A DNA stretch of 5,706 bases from Treponema sp. (GTDB taxonomy: Bacteria > Spirochaetota > Spirochaetia > Treponematales > Treponemataceae). Location: NCBI GenBank assembly GCA_024699205.1, contig JAILQA010000122.1:1-5706 (forward strand), read 5' to 3'. The notes beneath the pieces were generated by a model. It had not been told where the DNA came from, did no database searches, and saw nothing but the letters and a program-made list of their open reading frames with translations. A program made the translations under genes and the position numbers. Positions 1 to 5,706 of the stretch are shown here, piece after piece (position 1 is the first letter of the stretch; every line of letters starts with the position of its first letter).

Positions 1-404
1 TTTTTTACCGGCTCATATTCCAGACAAATGTATCTGTAATTTGAAGCATCAAAATATTTTAAATCATTTTGATTTAAATAAAAAACGCCTGCCTTCCATT
101 GTGTATTAATTCTTAGAATCTTGGAGTCAGAATCATAAGAACCGCAGGGGATTCCAGAGCCGGTATCTGTATCCCAAAAGCTAATTTTTGAAAAATCAAT
201 GACAAAATCTTCAGCTGGCTCTTGAATTGGATCTTCTGGAAGCGCAAAGGCTTTGATTGTCTCAGGAGGAGTTATCTCTGGGGGATTCGGATTTTTATTT
301 TGGTCATCACCAGATGAAAAAATCTTACATCCAAAAAACAAGAAAATTGAGAAAAAAAGAAAGACATGAAAAAGAGATGAAAGGGAAAAAGTTGATTTTT
401 TCAA
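1..404 (-). CDS. N-terminal part of a predicted lipoprotein, runs off the left edge
   Basis: The first 134 residues are visible; the reading frame is open to the window edge, so the C-terminus is missing. The start is a TTG at 404-402. An in-frame TGA lies only 15 bases upstream (422-420), no other start codon lies between, and a GGAGG sits 8 bases before the TTG. The N-terminus MKKST is followed by a very Phe-rich hydrophobic segment and a lipobox-like LFFGC, so Cys26 is the likely lipidated residue and the protein should be anchored to an envelope membrane. Residues about 31-67 form a polar linker rich in Pro, Asp, Asn and Glu. From about residue 68 a probably beta-rich domain begins (DFSKISFW, then WKAGVFYL and NYRYICLEYE). 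The pattern resembles the first strands of carbohydrate-binding beta-sandwich modules, but this is a loose impression and I do not assign a family. It lies 96 bases downstream of the M16 protease on the same strand, with its own promoter candidate. Confidence 0.82.
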   Translation of the reverse strand, partial: MKKSTFSLSSLFHVFLFFSIFLFFGCKIFSSGDDQNKNPNPPEITPPETIKAFALPEDPIQEPAEDFVIDFSKISFWDTDTGSGIPCGSYDSDSKILRINTQWKAGVFYLNQNDLKYFDASNYRYICLEYEPVK

Positions 405-417
405 AAAAAATTCCTCC
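403..417 (-). promoter_or_regulatory. Ribosome binding site that fixes a TTG start, with a T8 tract in the spacer
   Basis: On the minus strand GGAGG (417-413) is followed by AA and eight T residues (410-403), the last two of which are the first two bases of the TTG start. The spacing of 8 bases is near ideal, and no ATG or GTG in frame competes. The homopolymer lies between the Shine-Dalgarno and the initiator, so a change in its length would change the spacing but not the reading frame. Confidence 0.75.
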
Positions 418-445
418 GCTCAAAAATCGGTCATACTTTTATAAA

Positions 446-474
446 ATTATAACACAGAAATCTGAGGGAGGTAA
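446..474 (-). promoter_or_regulatory. Putative promoter of the left-hand lipoprotein gene
   Basis: A perfect TATAAT reads on the minus strand at 451-446. Seventeen bases upstream is TTACCT (474-469), a poor match to TTGACA (3 of 6). A start about 7 bases past the -10 box would give a leader of roughly 35 bases carrying the GGAGG. The strong -10 with a weak -35 suggests either modest expression or help from an activator. The 96-base gap after the M16 stop shows no obvious terminator hairpin, so read-through from the protease gene is also possible. Confidence 0.5.
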
Positions 475-500
475 TTTTTTTATTCTTGATTCATTTCTTT

Positions 501-3341
501 TTATTTTTCAGGAAGAAGGAATACACTCACAAAATTATTTGTATCAAAATACTTTTTAGCTAAAGCCTGAAGATTTTCTGCTGTAATCTTTTTTACAATT
601 CTGTCAGATTCAGAAGTAAACCAGAGAGGCTCGTAAGTATAAACTAATTCTGCATTTATGCGATTTAGCCACCAGTCATTATTGCGAAGGTTTGTTTCAA
701 TATTTCTGCGGTAGCTCTCCTGCAGCTTATCAATATAATCTTTAGAAACAGCTTCTTTCTGCAAGTTTTCCAGTTGAACAATTACTTCATCGGTAAGTTC
801 CTGACTTCTTCCAGGTTCACAGCCAAAATCAATTGAAAAACGATAATAACGCTTTGGATAACCGTCAACATTTCCATTTACCCAGATATTATAAGAACCG
901 CCTTTATCTTCACGGATAGTTTCGCGTAAACGAATATCTACAAGAGAAGAAAGCTGGTTCATAAGTTCGATATCTTCAAAGGTTTCTTCAATTCCCGATG
1001 AAAGAGGCAATTCGCCACCAAAAGCAATAAATACTTCTCCCTGCTGGTCCAGACCTTTTTTTACACTTGCAGAAGTTTTTCCTTTAGGGAAATCGTAATA
1101 AATGTATTTTGTCTGCTCACGGTCTGCTGTAGTTTTCATACTTCCAAAATAATAAGAACAGATTTCCAAAAGCTTTTCTTCATCAAAATCACCGACAATT
1201 GAAACTGTAAAATCGGCAGGATTAACAAAACGCTGTCTGTAAACTTTTTCTGCAGTTTCCGGATTCATTTTTGAAACAAAATCCAAATCAAATGGGGCAT
1301 GACGGATGTCGTTGTAGAGAATCTCCATGACTTTGTCGTTCATTACATCTCCCGGTTGAGCTCCATGATTTTTTGCAGTTTCTGTCTGACTTTGAATAAG
1401 AGTTTGCCAGGCTTCTGGAGTAAACTGAGGCTGGGTCACAAACAAAGTTAAAAGCTGAGTCAAAGTTTCAAAATCATCAGATTTACAGGAACCAGAAAAA
1501 TTTTCACTAGTATTCCTTATATTAACACCCAAACTTACCTGTTTTGCGGTGATTTTTTTGAGCAGCTGGCTGTAAGTCATTCCGTTAATTCCCGAAAGAA
1601 TTGCATAATTTACACAAACCTTGGCAGATGGAATATCATCATCATCAACCTGGAACAAGCCGCCTTTACTTTCAAAAGAAAGCTTAATTCTGTTAGTTTC
1701 AAAATCTGTTTTCTTTGTGATGATTTTCATTCCGTTTTCAAACTCATATTCTTTTGCACCAAGTTCAGGTATTTCTTTTTGATTTACGATTTTTCCTTTT
1801 GAAGATGGGCGTTCCATCAGAATATCATTATCAACATCATCCTGATATTCAGAAATCTGCGAATTAGTGTACTTTGTCCAGATTTCCATAAGTTCTGCTT
1901 CTGAAGGAATGTCTGTTACTGAATCTGGAGCAATTATCATCAGCTTTGTTCCGCGGTTAATAAACATATTTCTCATAGTAGTATTTATATCTTCCACGGT
2001 GATTTGAGGGAGAACCTTTTTTACAAAATCATAATAATATTCTTCTGAAATAACAACTTGATTTAGAGTTACATAATTTATCAGATAGTTTGCTCTGTAT
2101 TCCGAAGGAATTTTATCCTTATTTATAAAATCTTGTTCAGCTGATGAAAGATAAGATTCTTTCTGACGTTTAAGCTCAGACTCAGTAATACCAAAAGTCA
2201 AGATTCGGTCACATTCATCAAGAAAAGCCTTAAAGCACTGGGTAAAAAGATCTGTTTTGGGAACAATGCCTAAATAATGAAATTTTGTAAAATTGGTAAA
2301 GGAAAAAAGGCCAACACCAGCATCAAGCCAGGTTGAATCAGCTGCATTTGTAATTTCACCTAGTCTCTGATTAAAAATATCAGAAGCAATTTCATCTATT
2401 ATACTCTGCTTTAATTCTTCTTCAGTTGCTCGTGGTTCCCAATCCTGAATCTGATTAAGAATATTCATTACTGTGTATTTTTGCTCAGGGTCCTGAAATA
2501 CAAGAATCTTTTTATCTTCATTGTATGGAACTGTAAAAGGAGAAGTTGTTATTTTTTCAGCAGATGAAGGAATTGTCTCCATTGTTGATATAATGGCTTT
2601 TTCAAGAAGGTCAACATCCTGATCACCGACAACAATTACAGACATAAGTTCCGGTCGATACCATTTTTTGTAAAAATCAAGAATACGGTCTCGGGAAATA
2701 GTCCTTATAACATCCATATCACCGATTGGCAAGCGGTCTTCAAAACGAGAACCTTCAAGAAGGAAAGGAACCTGGACATCTGAGACTCGTCCGTCAAGCC
2801 CCTGTCTAAGTCTCCACTCTTCGGTAACAACACCACGTTCTTTGTCAATTTCTTCCTGAGGGAAAGTAATTGCACAAGCCCAATCGTGAAGAATTAAAAG
2901 GGCTGTTTCCAGCATTGCAGGATCATCAGCGGGGATTTCAAGCTTATAAACAGTTTCTTCAAAAGAAGTATATGCATTCAAATCAGCACCAAAGTTCATT
3001 CCGATTTTTTCAAAATAATCAACAATGGCAGATTTTTCAAAATGTTCCGTGCCGTTGAAAGCAAGATGTTCTATAAAATGTGCAACACCTTTCTGATCAT
3101 CTTCTTCCATACAGGAACCAGCTTTTACAACAAGCCTCAGTAAGATTCTGTTTGTTGGTTCACTATTATTCTGGACAAAATAGGTCATTCCGTTTTGAAG
3201 AAGACCTTGTTTTATGCGGGAATCCCATTGAACAGGTGTAGATTCTTTTTTATTAGGAGTTGAAGCACAACCTGTAAATAAAGCTACAGTAAAAACTGCA
3301 ACTGAACATAAAAAATATAGTTTTGCGAATAATTTTTTCAT
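501..3341 (-). CDS. M16 family (PqqL-like) zinc metalloprotease, lipoprotein
   Basis: Complete 946-residue protein with two M16 modules, close to the usual length for the PqqL-like branch. The N-terminus MKKLFAKLYF leads into a hydrophobic stretch and lipobox LFTGC, so Cys25 is the likely lipidation site and the enzyme should act on peptides or unfolded proteins in the cell envelope. In the N-terminal module the inverted zinc motif HFIEH is at 88-92, followed by NAYTSFEETVY at 122-132. The ERGVVTEEW block provides Glu168 and the probable third zinc ligand Glu175. The C-terminal half (about 535-946) lacks HxxEH, as is normal for the non-catalytic half, and keeps the family Arg/Tyr pair (Arg810 and Tyr817 in IREDKGGSYN), so the enzyme looks intact. 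The ATG at 3341 was chosen because it starts the signal peptide. An in-frame TTG at 3383 would add 14 residues, overlap the repeat array and spoil the signal peptide. No clear Shine-Dalgarno precedes either start. The family call is firm; the natural substrate is unknown. Confidence 0.95.
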   Translation of the reverse strand: MKKLFAKLYFLCSVAVFTVALFTGCASTPNKKESTPVQWDSRIKQGLLQNGMTYFVQNNSEPTNRILLRLVVKAGSCMEEDDQKGVAHFIEHLAFNGTEHFEKSAIVDYFEKIGMNFGADLNAYTSFEETVYKLEIPADDPAMLETALLILHDWACAITFPQEEIDKERGVVTEEWRLRQGLDGRVSDVQVPFLLEGSRFEDRLPIGDMDVIRTISRDRILDFYKKWYRPELMSVIVVGDQDVDLLEKAIISTMETIPSSAEKITTSPFTVPYNEDKKILVFQDPEQKYTVMNILNQIQDWEPRATEEELKQSIIDEIASDIFNQRLGEITNAADSTWLDAGVGLFSFTNFTKFHYLGIVPKTDLFTQCFKAFLDECDRILTFGITESELKRQKESYLSSAEQDFINKDKIPSEYRANYLINYVTLNQVVISEEYYYDFVKKVLPQITVEDINTTMRNMFINRGTKLMIIAPDSVTDIPSEAELMEIWTKYTNSQISEYQDDVDNDILMERPSSKGKIVNQKEIPELGAKEYEFENGMKIITKKTDFETNRIKLSFESKGGLFQVDDDDIPSAKVCVNYAILSGINGMTYSQLLKKITAKQVSLGVNIRNTSENFSGSCKSDDFETLTQLLTLFVTQPQFTPEAWQTLIQSQTETAKNHGAQPGDVMNDKVMEILYNDIRHAPFDLDFVSKMNPETAEKVYRQRFVNPADFTVSIVGDFDEEKLLEICSYYFGSMKTTADREQTKYIYYDFPKGKTSASVKKGLDQQGEVFIAFGGELPLSSGIEETFEDIELMNQLSSLVDIRLRETIREDKGGSYNIWVNGNVDGYPKRYYRFSIDFGCEPGRSQELTDEVIVQLENLQKEAVSKDYIDKLQESYRRNIETNLRNNDWWLNRINAELVYTYEPLWFTSESDRIVKKITAENLQALAKKYFDTNNFVSVFLLPEK

Positions 3342-3348
3342 AACTGAA

Positions 3349-3377
3349 AGTTTCGTAAAAAGAATGTTTCTTGTCAA
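3349..3377 (-). promoter_or_regulatory. Possible promoter of the M16 protease gene (strong -35, weak -10)
   Basis: A perfect TTGACA reads on the minus strand at 3377-3372, 30 bases before the ATG. At a 17-base spacing the -10 position is GAAACT (3354-3349), only 3 of 6 matches to TATAAT, and no better box occurs at 16-18 spacing. A good -35 with a poor -10 is not a confident promoter. If used, transcription would start within a few bases of the ATG, which fits the missing Shine-Dalgarno. The tandem repeat array ends 3 bases upstream of the -35, the usual position for an activator site. Confidence 0.35.
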
Positions 3378-3380
3378 TAA

Positions 3381-3419
3381 CAAGGAATGGTACCAAGGAA
3401 TGGTACCAAGGAATGGTAA
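3381..3419. repeat. Three tandem copies of a 13-bp repeat
   Basis: The unit CAAGGAATGGTAC occurs at 3381-3393 and 3394-3406, and a third copy at 3407-3419 differs only in its last base (A for C). Read toward the M16 gene the unit is GTACCATTCCTTG. Each junction creates the palindrome GGTACC. The array lies in the divergent intergenic region, next to the TTGACA box of the M16 gene and about 50 bp upstream of the rightward -35 box. It may be an operator made of direct repeats, or a slippage-prone minisatellite. Confidence 0.9.
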
Positions 3420-3470
3420 CTACAGCAGGCTGGTCAGTTCACAGATATCTATGTGAGGGAGGTCTTTATA

Positions 3471-3499
3471 TTGACCAAAGTCCAATAATTTTTTAATAT
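3471..3499 (+). promoter_or_regulatory. Sigma-70-type promoter placed for a leaderless transcript
   Basis: TTGACC (3471-3476, 5 of 6 to consensus), a 17-base spacer, and TAATAT (3494-3499, 4 of 6) form a well-spaced promoter. Six bases separate the -10 box from the ATG at 3506, so the expected start nucleotide is the A of the ATG or an immediate neighbour. The bases before the ATG contain no Shine-Dalgarno, consistent with leaderless translation. TGGTCA at 3431-3436 and TGACCA at 3472-3477 form a widely spaced inverted repeat that overlaps the -35. A second -10-like TATATT at 3467-3472 has no good -35. Confidence 0.6.
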
Positions 3500-3505
3500 C
3501 TATTC

Positions 3506-4027
3506 ATGGTGAAACAATCAGAATTTCTTGCGGAATTTTTAGATTCCGATACAATAAATGCACTTTCAAAATTCTTAGACAGCAAAGAAGAATACGAATC
3601 TTCTGCAGACATGATTGCTTTGGCCTTCGGTGCCAAAAAAGAGTTTACAAAAATCTCTGATGAAGAGGTTTCAAAGCTTGAAACAAGTTTTAAGAATAAT
3701 CTTACACTTTTAATCCAGAAAACCTGGGTTGAAAAATCTGATATCGCCTTAAAAGACAAACTTTTATATCAATTAAATCTCTTTTTAGAAAAAGACGGCT
3801 GGAAAGACAATTACTCACTCTTCCTACAGTTAATTAACGATGCCGTTTTCTTAATGTTTGGTCAAAAGCCTGACACCCCAGATTTTGCAGACTACTCTCT
3901 CAGAATCGACCCTGAGTTCGGTATTTTCTGGTGGTACATCTCAAATCTTCCGTCAAAACCAAATTGGTCAGAATCAAAATGTCGCATAGCAATGCTGGTA
4001 GGTATGTTCTTCCTGGCAAATTACTAG
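3506..4027 (+). CDS. Unrecognised 173-residue acidic protein, first gene of a two-gene operon
   Basis: I do not recognise a family. The protein is probably cytoplasmic: there is no signal peptide and no convincing membrane segment. It looks mostly helical, with an acidic N-terminal half (for example SDEEVSKLE at 51-59) and long amphipathic stretches at about 60-95 and 101-119. Its C-terminus contains an aromatic patch, DPEFGIFWWY at 135-144, and ends with a hydrophobic segment (IAMLVGMFFL, 161-170) that could pack against a partner or a membrane surface. The ATG at 3506 is the first possible start, because an in-frame TAA lies at 3494-3496; no Shine-Dalgarno precedes it. The next gene starts 4 bases after its stop, which points to co-transcription and translational coupling with the membrane regulator. 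That makes a role as a partner or modulator of the regulator reasonable, but this rests on position only. Reading of the opposite strand (3493-3759) is treated as a shadow. Confidence 0.8.
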   Translation: MVKQSEFLAEFLDSDTINALSKFLDSKEEYESSADMIALAFGAKKEFTKISDEEVSKLETSFKNNLTLLIQKTWVEKSDIALKDKLLYQLNLFLEKDGWKDNYSLFLQLINDAVFLMFGQKPDTPDFADYSLRIDPEFGIFWWYISNLPSKPNWSESKCRIAMLVGMFFLANY

Positions 4028-4031
4028 GGAA

Positions 4032-5060
4032 ATGTTTTTCGGAAAGCTAAAACAAAAATATAAAAATAAGTATGGGATTCCTTATCAAGATTTACGTGAT
4101 TCAAACGAGTCCAACAGAATTTCGGTACTGGTTGTAAGTTCCATTCTTTTGCTTTCTGATATAATCAATATTTTACTTCTGTTAATATTTCATCATGCTC
4201 ATCTGAATGAACAGCTGCATTATTTTATTTATCTTGCCATTTATACGCCGCTTAATCTTTATACATTTCTTCATGCGCGTCATTCAAAAAACAGCAAATA
4301 CTGGGTAAAAGTATTTCCAATTTATCTGGTTCTTTTTGTAGGCTTGAGTGCCAGTGTTTTCAATTTTTATTTTATGGAAACACCGCATAACGGATTTTTA
4401 ACTTACTATCTGTCCGGCTTTTTATTTTTGATTGTTTTTTCTTTTTCACCGTTTATTTATCTTTTTGAGCTTTTAACTACCGCAATTATCCTTACGCCTG
4501 GTGTTTACAAAACCTACGGATTTCTTTCGTCTGTGGATTTATATGTAGTTACTGTAATAATGTTTGGACTTTCGATGTATAAAAGAAGCTTTGAAAAAAA
4601 GCACTTTTTACTTCTTAAAAAACAAAAGAAAAGTCTTGAAGCAAAAACTTTCGGGAACTTTACGATTTTGTATGATAATAAGGTTATAAAGTTTTCCAGA
4701 AAAAAATCAACGGAACTTATAGCTTATCTGATTTATAAAAACGGCAGTTCTGTAAAGACAAATGAACTCATTAATGTTCTTTGGGGTGAACGGGCTGATT
4801 CTTCACAATATGGTGCAAATTTTCGCAATCTTATTGTTGATGTAAAACACACACTTTCCGAGCTTGAAATACAAAACTTCTTTATCACAGAGTACAATAA
4901 TTTCCGAATAAACCCTGAAGTTGTGCAATGTGATTATTACGATTTTCTTGCAGGCAATGAACAGGCAATTAAAAGTTATGCCGGTGAATTTATGAGCCAG
5001 TACAGCTGGGCCGAAGAAGTTGCTGGATTCTTAGAAATGAAGGCATTGAAAAATCATTAA
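4032..5060 (+). CDS. Membrane-embedded transcription regulator: about six membrane helices plus C-terminal SARP-type winged helix
   Basis: 342 residues. A basic N-terminus (KLKQKYKNK) precedes about six hydrophobic segments at roughly 30-53, 61-80, 92-113, 121-136, 138-157 and 166-183, giving both ends in the cytoplasm. A basic linker (YKRSFEKKHF, then KKQKKS) joins them to a winged helix at about 205-298: first strands TFGNFTILYDNKVIKF, helix KKSTELIAYLIYKNG, helix VKTNELINVLWGE, and a probable recognition helix around GANFRNLIVDVKHTLSEL. The tail CDYYDFLAGN to SYAGEFMSQYSWAE (300-327) matches the start of a bacterial transcriptional activation domain as in SARP proteins, but stops after about 45 residues. 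In relatives known to me this DNA-binding unit usually follows a receiver domain; here a multi-pass membrane domain takes that place, so it would sense the membrane or periplasm and act on DNA from the membrane. The first in-frame ATG is used, with an in-frame stop at 3999; AGGGA lies only one base before it, so coupling to the upstream gene is likely. The ligand and target genes are unknown. Confidence 0.85.
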   Translation: MFFGKLKQKYKNKYGIPYQDLRDSNESNRISVLVVSSILLLSDIINILLLLIFHHAHLNEQLHYFIYLAIYTPLNLYTFLHARHSKNSKYWVKVFPIYLVLFVGLSASVFNFYFMETPHNGFLTYYLSGFLFLIVFSFSPFIYLFELLTTAIILTPGVYKTYGFLSSVDLYVVTVIMFGLSMYKRSFEKKHFLLLKKQKKSLEAKTFGNFTILYDNKVIKFSRKKSTELIAYLIYKNGSSVKTNELINVLWGERADSSQYGANFRNLIVDVKHTLSELEIQNFFITEYNNFRINPEVVQCDYYDFLAGNEQAIKSYAGEFMSQYSWAEEVAGFLEMKALKNH

Positions 5061-5069
5061 AACCAGATC

Positions 5070-5105
5070 AAAAAAAATCCGAAGCTAACCAACGGAAGCT
5101 CCGGA
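5070..5105 (-). terminator. Rho-independent terminator of the right-hand minus-strand gene
   Basis: On the minus strand TCCGGAGCT (5105-5097) pairs with AGCTTCGGA (5086-5078) as a 9-bp stem containing one G-U pair, closing a 10-base loop, and is followed directly by eight T residues (5077-5070). Read on the plus strand the same position is an A-C mismatch and there is no T tract after the stem, so the terminator works for leftward transcription. It lies 55 bases past the stop of the minus-strand gene and 9 bases past the stop of the convergent regulator gene. Confidence 0.88.
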
Positions 5106-5107
5106 CG

Positions 5108-5140
5108 AAACCTATTTACAAAAAAAGGAGGTCTAGGTTT
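5108..5140. repeat. 7-bp inverted repeat with a Shine-Dalgarno in its loop
   Basis: AAACCTA (5108-5114) and TAGGTTT (5134-5140) are perfect inverted copies around a 19-base loop. On the plus strand the loop holds an A7 run followed by GGAGGT (5120-5132), a near-perfect Shine-Dalgarno. No T tract follows, so it does not look like a terminator in the plus direction. A role as a translational switch for the short ORF that follows is possible; chance is also possible at 7 bp. Confidence 0.4.
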
Positions 5141-5164
5141 ACTATGTCTCTCTTAGTTCATTAA
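5126..5164 (+). other. Shine-Dalgarno plus six-codon ORF (leader peptide or gene remnant)
   Basis: AGGAGG at 5126-5131 is followed 12 bases later by ATG at 5144, which opens an ORF of six codons, MSLLVH, ending at TAA 5162-5164. The stop overlaps the stop codon of the minus-strand gene. No plus-strand gene follows in the window, so this is either a chance match, a stranded 5' end of a lost gene, or a short peptide. There is no sequence support for expression. Confidence 0.25.
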
Positions 5165-5706
5165 TAAAGAAATTCTGCATCAGCCGGTGTATCAACAGAA
5201 GAATAAATTACATCGCTAACATCTGGGTAAGAAGCATTGCTTTCCATATGATACAATACTAAATCCATTTCCAAACTAAGCATTTTTACTACGTTTCCAT
5301 AAAGAGCAGGAGGATTATCAATTACACAATATACATCACCAAACTGCGCATAAAAACTTGGCCGTGCATCACCATTAGATTCATCAAAACCTTTATTTTG
5401 ATATACAGGTGAATAAATGCCCAAATCAATACCGAAATATGGAGTATAGCCATCAAGATTTATATCAGAAACTTTTGTACCTGCTTCATTTATTTGTTCT
5501 GTATCTGAATCATATTCTCCATTACAAAGAATAACATCTTCTTTTCTGATTGCAGCTACATTTACATAGATTGTAACAGTGTCTCCATTAAATTCTGTTA
5601 TTATGCCTTCTTTGTTGTAATTTCTGTATTTTTCAAGTCTGACAATATCTTCATCTTCGTAACCCCATTTTAATCCTCGTGCCCATGCTCTTGCATAATC
5701 TACATA
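5161..5706 (-). CDS. C-terminal 181 residues of an unrecognised protein, runs in from the right edge
   Basis: The minus-strand frame is open from the window edge to a TAA at 5163-5161; the N-terminus is outside the window. An internal TTG at 5424 could be read as a start, but the frame continues upstream without a stop for 94 more codons and looks coding, so the gene is longer than that. The visible part starts with a Trp-rich, charged segment (YARAWARGLKWGYEDED), then a basic stretch RLEKYRNYNK and a strand-rich section (EGIITEFNGDTVTIYV, about residues 33-48) that could be a small beta-barrel. The second half is acidic and rich in Tyr, Asp and Pro, and the protein ends DAEFLY. No membrane segment or catalytic motif is visible. 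I cannot name a family or function. It is convergent with the membrane regulator and ends at its own intrinsic terminator, so it is not part of that operon. Confidence 0.75.
   Translation of the reverse strand, partial: YVDYARAWARGLKWGYEDEDIVRLEKYRNYNKEGIITEFNGDTVTIYVNVAAIRKEDVILCNGEYDSDTEQINEAGTKVSDINLDGYTPYFGIDLGIYSPVYQNKGFDESNGDARPSFYAQFGDVYCVIDNPPALYGNVVKMLSLEMDLVLYHMESNASYPDVSDVIYSSVDTPADAEFLY

Noticed and set aside
257..559. Plus-strand ORF of 100 codons
   Set aside because: It lies antisense to the lipoprotein signal peptide and leader and to the end of the M16 gene. Its Lys-rich product is the complement of a Phe-rich signal peptide, and it has no convincing ribosome binding site.
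501..1700. C-terminal half of the M16 protein lacks the HxxEH zinc motif
   Set aside because: This is the normal state of the second module in two-module M16 enzymes; the Arg/Tyr pair is kept, so it is not decay.
2870..3058. Plus-strand ORF of 62 codons
   Set aside because: It lies entirely inside the M16 coding sequence on the opposite strand, over conserved zinc-site codons; a shadow.
3381..3419. Tandem repeats as a CRISPR array
   Set aside because: The units are 13 bp and directly adjacent, with no spacers and no cas genes nearby.
463..3463. The 10-mer TGAGGGAGGT present at 463-472 and again at 3454-3463
   Set aside because: It is a short purine-rich Shine-Dalgarno-like word, in different contexts and without extended similarity, so chance is the simplest explanation.
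3458..3488. GGAGG followed 8 bases later by TTG and a five-codon ORF (MTKVQ)
   Set aside because: The TTG is better explained as part of the -35 box TTGACC; a leader upstream of the predicted start site would not be transcribed from that promoter.
3493..3759. Minus-strand ORF of 88 codons
   Set aside because: It overlaps the 173-residue plus-strand gene, which is longer, has a promoter and is coupled to the next gene.

Overview
The window looks like a piece of a low-GC, host-associated spirochaete chromosome, most likely Treponema. The assignment is inferred from AT-rich coding sequence, two predicted lipoproteins, a PqqL-like M16 protease and a SARP-type winged-helix regulator of a kind I associate with Treponema and Lachnospiraceae. 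No rRNA, tRNA or mobile element is visible, so genus is only a moderate-confidence call and species is not assigned.

Layout, left to right. (1) Bases 1-404, minus strand: the N-terminal part of a lipoprotein that runs off the left edge. It starts at a TTG behind a strong Shine-Dalgarno sequence and a perfect TATAAT box. (2) 501-3341, minus: a complete lipoprotein zinc protease of family M16 with two M16 modules. (3) 3342-3505: a 164-base divergent intergenic region with three tandem copies of a 13-bp repeat, a TTGACA box facing left, and a good sigma-70-type promoter facing right that would start transcription at or next to the next gene's ATG. (4) 3506-4027, plus: an unrecognised 173-residue acidic, probably helical protein. 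(5) 4032-5060, plus: a 342-residue protein with about six membrane helices followed by a C-terminal SARP/OmpR-type winged helix, separated from gene 4 by only 4 bases. (6) 5061-5160: a convergent intergenic region with a clear minus-strand intrinsic terminator, and a short hairpin whose loop carries a plus-strand Shine-Dalgarno followed by a six-codon ORF. (7) 5161-5706, minus: the C-terminal 181 residues of an unrecognised protein entering from the right edge.

How it may work together (inference): genes 4 and 5 look like a two-gene operon. Its second product is a membrane-embedded one-component transcription factor, with a multi-pass domain where related cytoplasmic proteins have a receiver. 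Winged helices of this class bind short direct repeats next to -35 elements. The only such array here lies 3 bp upstream of the TTGACA box in front of the divergently transcribed M16 protease. A testable picture is therefore a membrane sensor-regulator, with a small partner protein, controlling a cell-envelope protease and perhaps the downstream lipoprotein. None of these links is shown directly by the sequence.
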